A stretch of 64,000 nt of DNA, taken from contig CM082583.2 in assembly GCA_040954595.2 (NCBI GenBank), positions 7,006,001-7,070,000 on the forward strand, written 5' to 3'. Origin of the DNA: Balanoglossus misakiensis. Taxonomy: Eukaryota > Hemichordata. Under the pieces are notes generated by a model, which saw nothing but the letters and a program-made list of their open reading frames with translations, was not told the origin of the DNA and ran no database searches. This document shows positions 62,035 through 64,000 of this stretch, one piece after another. Position numbers and translations under genes: made by a program. Within the stretch, counting starts at the first letter, position 1. Every line of letters starts with the position of its first letter.

Positions 62035-64000
62035 GTAAATTCATCAGCCCTCAAGACTACCCCCCACCCGCGTCGAGCAGATCTCCGTTAACTACTTTTC
62101 AATCAACGTGTTTACTCCGTAATCTCATTTACTAAATAATCTTGTTGTCATCGCCTTGTGTCGTTTAATGTCGTAATACATTTAATTGTCTGTCAGGGCG
62201 GCCGGCGGGGCCCCGAAGCCTTCCGAGTTACACCCAATGAATGTTTGATGACATCGACCTATAACCATTCGATAATGATAGTCACTTCAACTTAAAAAGC
62301 CCCGCAAACTTCCAGAAGATCACCGATTTCACGGGGCATACCGTTAATACGCAGGCGGCCAGTTCACCTGCCAAAGCAGTAAAGTGAGAAACACTTGGTG
62401 AAGTGGTTGTGTTGTTCCGCACCGAATAAAGAGGTCCTCAGATTTTCCAATATACAAAGCCAAACTTCCCCCAAAAAACATAAAAACAAAAACGCGGATT
62501 CGGATAGCAAATTGGATCTGCTAGTGTGCCCCCGGTCTCCACCTTGTATGCCGCCGTGTAATATACACACTTTCGACAAAAATAAACTACACATTAGTAA
62601 AATGCGATTACCAATATCAGTTTAAAGTACGCTTCAAGGAAGGTATTTCAAATTTATTTAGAAGTAATTGCGCCTAATGCGGTTATCTTTCAGTGTGTGT
62701 GAGTGAATAAATGTTAATTCGGCATCTGCGTGTTTCCGCAAACTCAATTTGGTTTTGCACATGTCTCTGTTTACGCTGGCAATATCAATGTCTCTGTGTA
62801 TTTCTTCTGCGCGAAAAGACATTTCATCTCGCCAGGTAGGAAATCTACACGACCCAAATTACGAGTTTTAAATGAAATTTGAACTGCGCTCTAAGCCATG
62901 TTGGCATCGGATTTTAATCAGACATACAGAGCCCGGCGTGGTCGACCTTTTATTGAATGACGCGAATTTGCAGGGAGGGTTCTTCGTGGTGCAACGCGTA
63001 AATCTAACCTTAGCCTTCGGCTTGTCTGCCAAACGCTGTCCGCTAAAAGTGTTTCTGGCTTCGTCACTGCAGCTCGGTCATTGCCGGTGGAACTCGTATA
63101 TTTGACCTAACGGTTTATAGACTGTCATGTTAGAAATGAAACTCGCCTAAATACACAGACAAATATTTCTCTTTGTCTGTGTTTAACGAGACTGTTGACT
63201 TTCAGTATTTACACCTTGTGTGTTGAGTCTCTGCTAACGGAAGGATGGAGCTACAGACCATTCCCCGACCGGCGTCCTCTTGTGAAGAGACGCCGGTATT
63301 TCAATATGGATTCTTCATCTCCCACCCCTTCTATCATTAGGGATGAATCATTTTATATCTGGAGGGGGTCTGGAAGATATAACAAAGTCTTGAAAAGACG
63401 AACCGGCAATACAAGACAGTGGGAGGGGGTACACCCCAATATCCCCACATTACCTTGTACAAAAATATACTACAAACTGCCTATTTTCACTAAGGTCTAC
63501 TTCTGAGCTAAGCTATAACCATGACAACCAAAATCCTCAAGGTCCCCTCCCTGTTAACTGTTCTCCCTAACATCCTTCCAGATAGCACCAATTTCACTGT
63601 TTTGATCTTACACTTCCAAATATTCATCTCTCACGCTTTTAATTCCCTTGTACTTCAGACTGCCCGTTTTCTTCATTTTCTACTAAGCTTTACACGCATG
63701 GTAGCCGCCAAACTCTGTCATGTCAGTGTACGCACTGTTCTCCATGTTTGGCTCCCACGGGCATTATATTCAGAATTTAATAATAAAACACAATTGAAAT
63801 TCTCTACGGGCAATCGAGTTTTCATAATTATATGTCTGTACATGTCATATAGACAATGTTCCAATCAACCCATACCACAAATGGATGTTGGTCAATAAAA
63901 AGAACAATAGTGTAAATATTTTGTAGAAGTTGCTGTACATAACTCGAGTAAATTGTCCTAAGTCGGTCACTCTAAAACTTAAACCAGGGATTCTTTGCGA
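62035..64000. other. Right-end DNA without a supported gene
   Basis: Frames of 76-125 codons occur (62872-63105, 63195-63506, 63521-63898) but show no motif or homology. A strong hairpin lies at 63268-63297 (arms ACCGGCGTCCTCTT and AAGAGACGCCGGT). If the candidate exon at 61935 is real, this stretch would be its intron. Confidence 0.35.

Noticed and set aside
63195-63898. Two plus-strand frames of 103 and 125 codons near the right end
   Set aside because: No motif or recognised similarity, uneven composition, and the first spans a GC-rich hairpin; treated as chance open frames.

Overview
The window is animal nuclear DNA. Every recognisable gene but two is split by GT-AG introns, the gene families are metazoan (PARP16, ARMC6, AK6, PLP/M6), and long gene-free stretches hold microsatellites, palindromic mini-elements and a very large satellite. 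The mix of vertebrate-like genes and an invertebrate-style compact layout suggests an invertebrate deuterostome such as a hemichordate or cephalochordate. That placement is inference; no species is claimed.

Left third (1-31 kb) is gene-bearing. In order: an alpha-galactosidase A/NAGA-like lysosomal glycosidase (+, six exons, 815-3260); a four-pass PLP/DM20/M6-family membrane proteolipid (+, 5428-7214, first coding exon not found); ARMC6 (+, five exons, 9924-12193); PARP16 (-, six exons, 13149-15525); AK6 (+, four exons, 15924-19097); a gene-free stretch of about 6 kb; a promoter-like block with an RFX X-box near 25.0 kb; a small unrecognised 99-residue protein (+, 27476-27772) under paired CRE motifs; and a single-exon carbohydrate 6-O-sulfotransferase (+, 29506-30606). 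ARMC6 and PARP16 converge with closely packed 3' ends. PARP16 and AK6 diverge from a shared promoter of about 400 bp. The five split genes reassemble in frame across every junction I could place, and the lengths agree with the families.

Middle (31-54 kb). A decayed sulfotransferase motif lies at 31.87 kb, then non-coding DNA and a TCTG/TC microsatellite at 33.9-34.1 kb. The dominant feature follows: one uninterrupted head-to-tail satellite from 35684 to 53909, built of 207 monomers of 88 bp plus a partial one. Each monomer carries a stem-loop dyad. Linked variants mark internal block duplications. The left edge is palindromic, and the right edge fades into diverged 88-bp relatives.

Right part (54-64 kb). 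A 19-bp inverted repeat pair encloses about 2.1 kb, which contains a 240-bp tandem repeat (three copies) with composite nuclear-receptor half-sites, a CATC microsatellite and a strong hairpin. Beyond it is gene-poor DNA with many TAAT-type motifs and one weak candidate first exon near 61.9 kb.

The genes do not form a pathway; they are neighbours. The most unusual content is the satellite and its borders.
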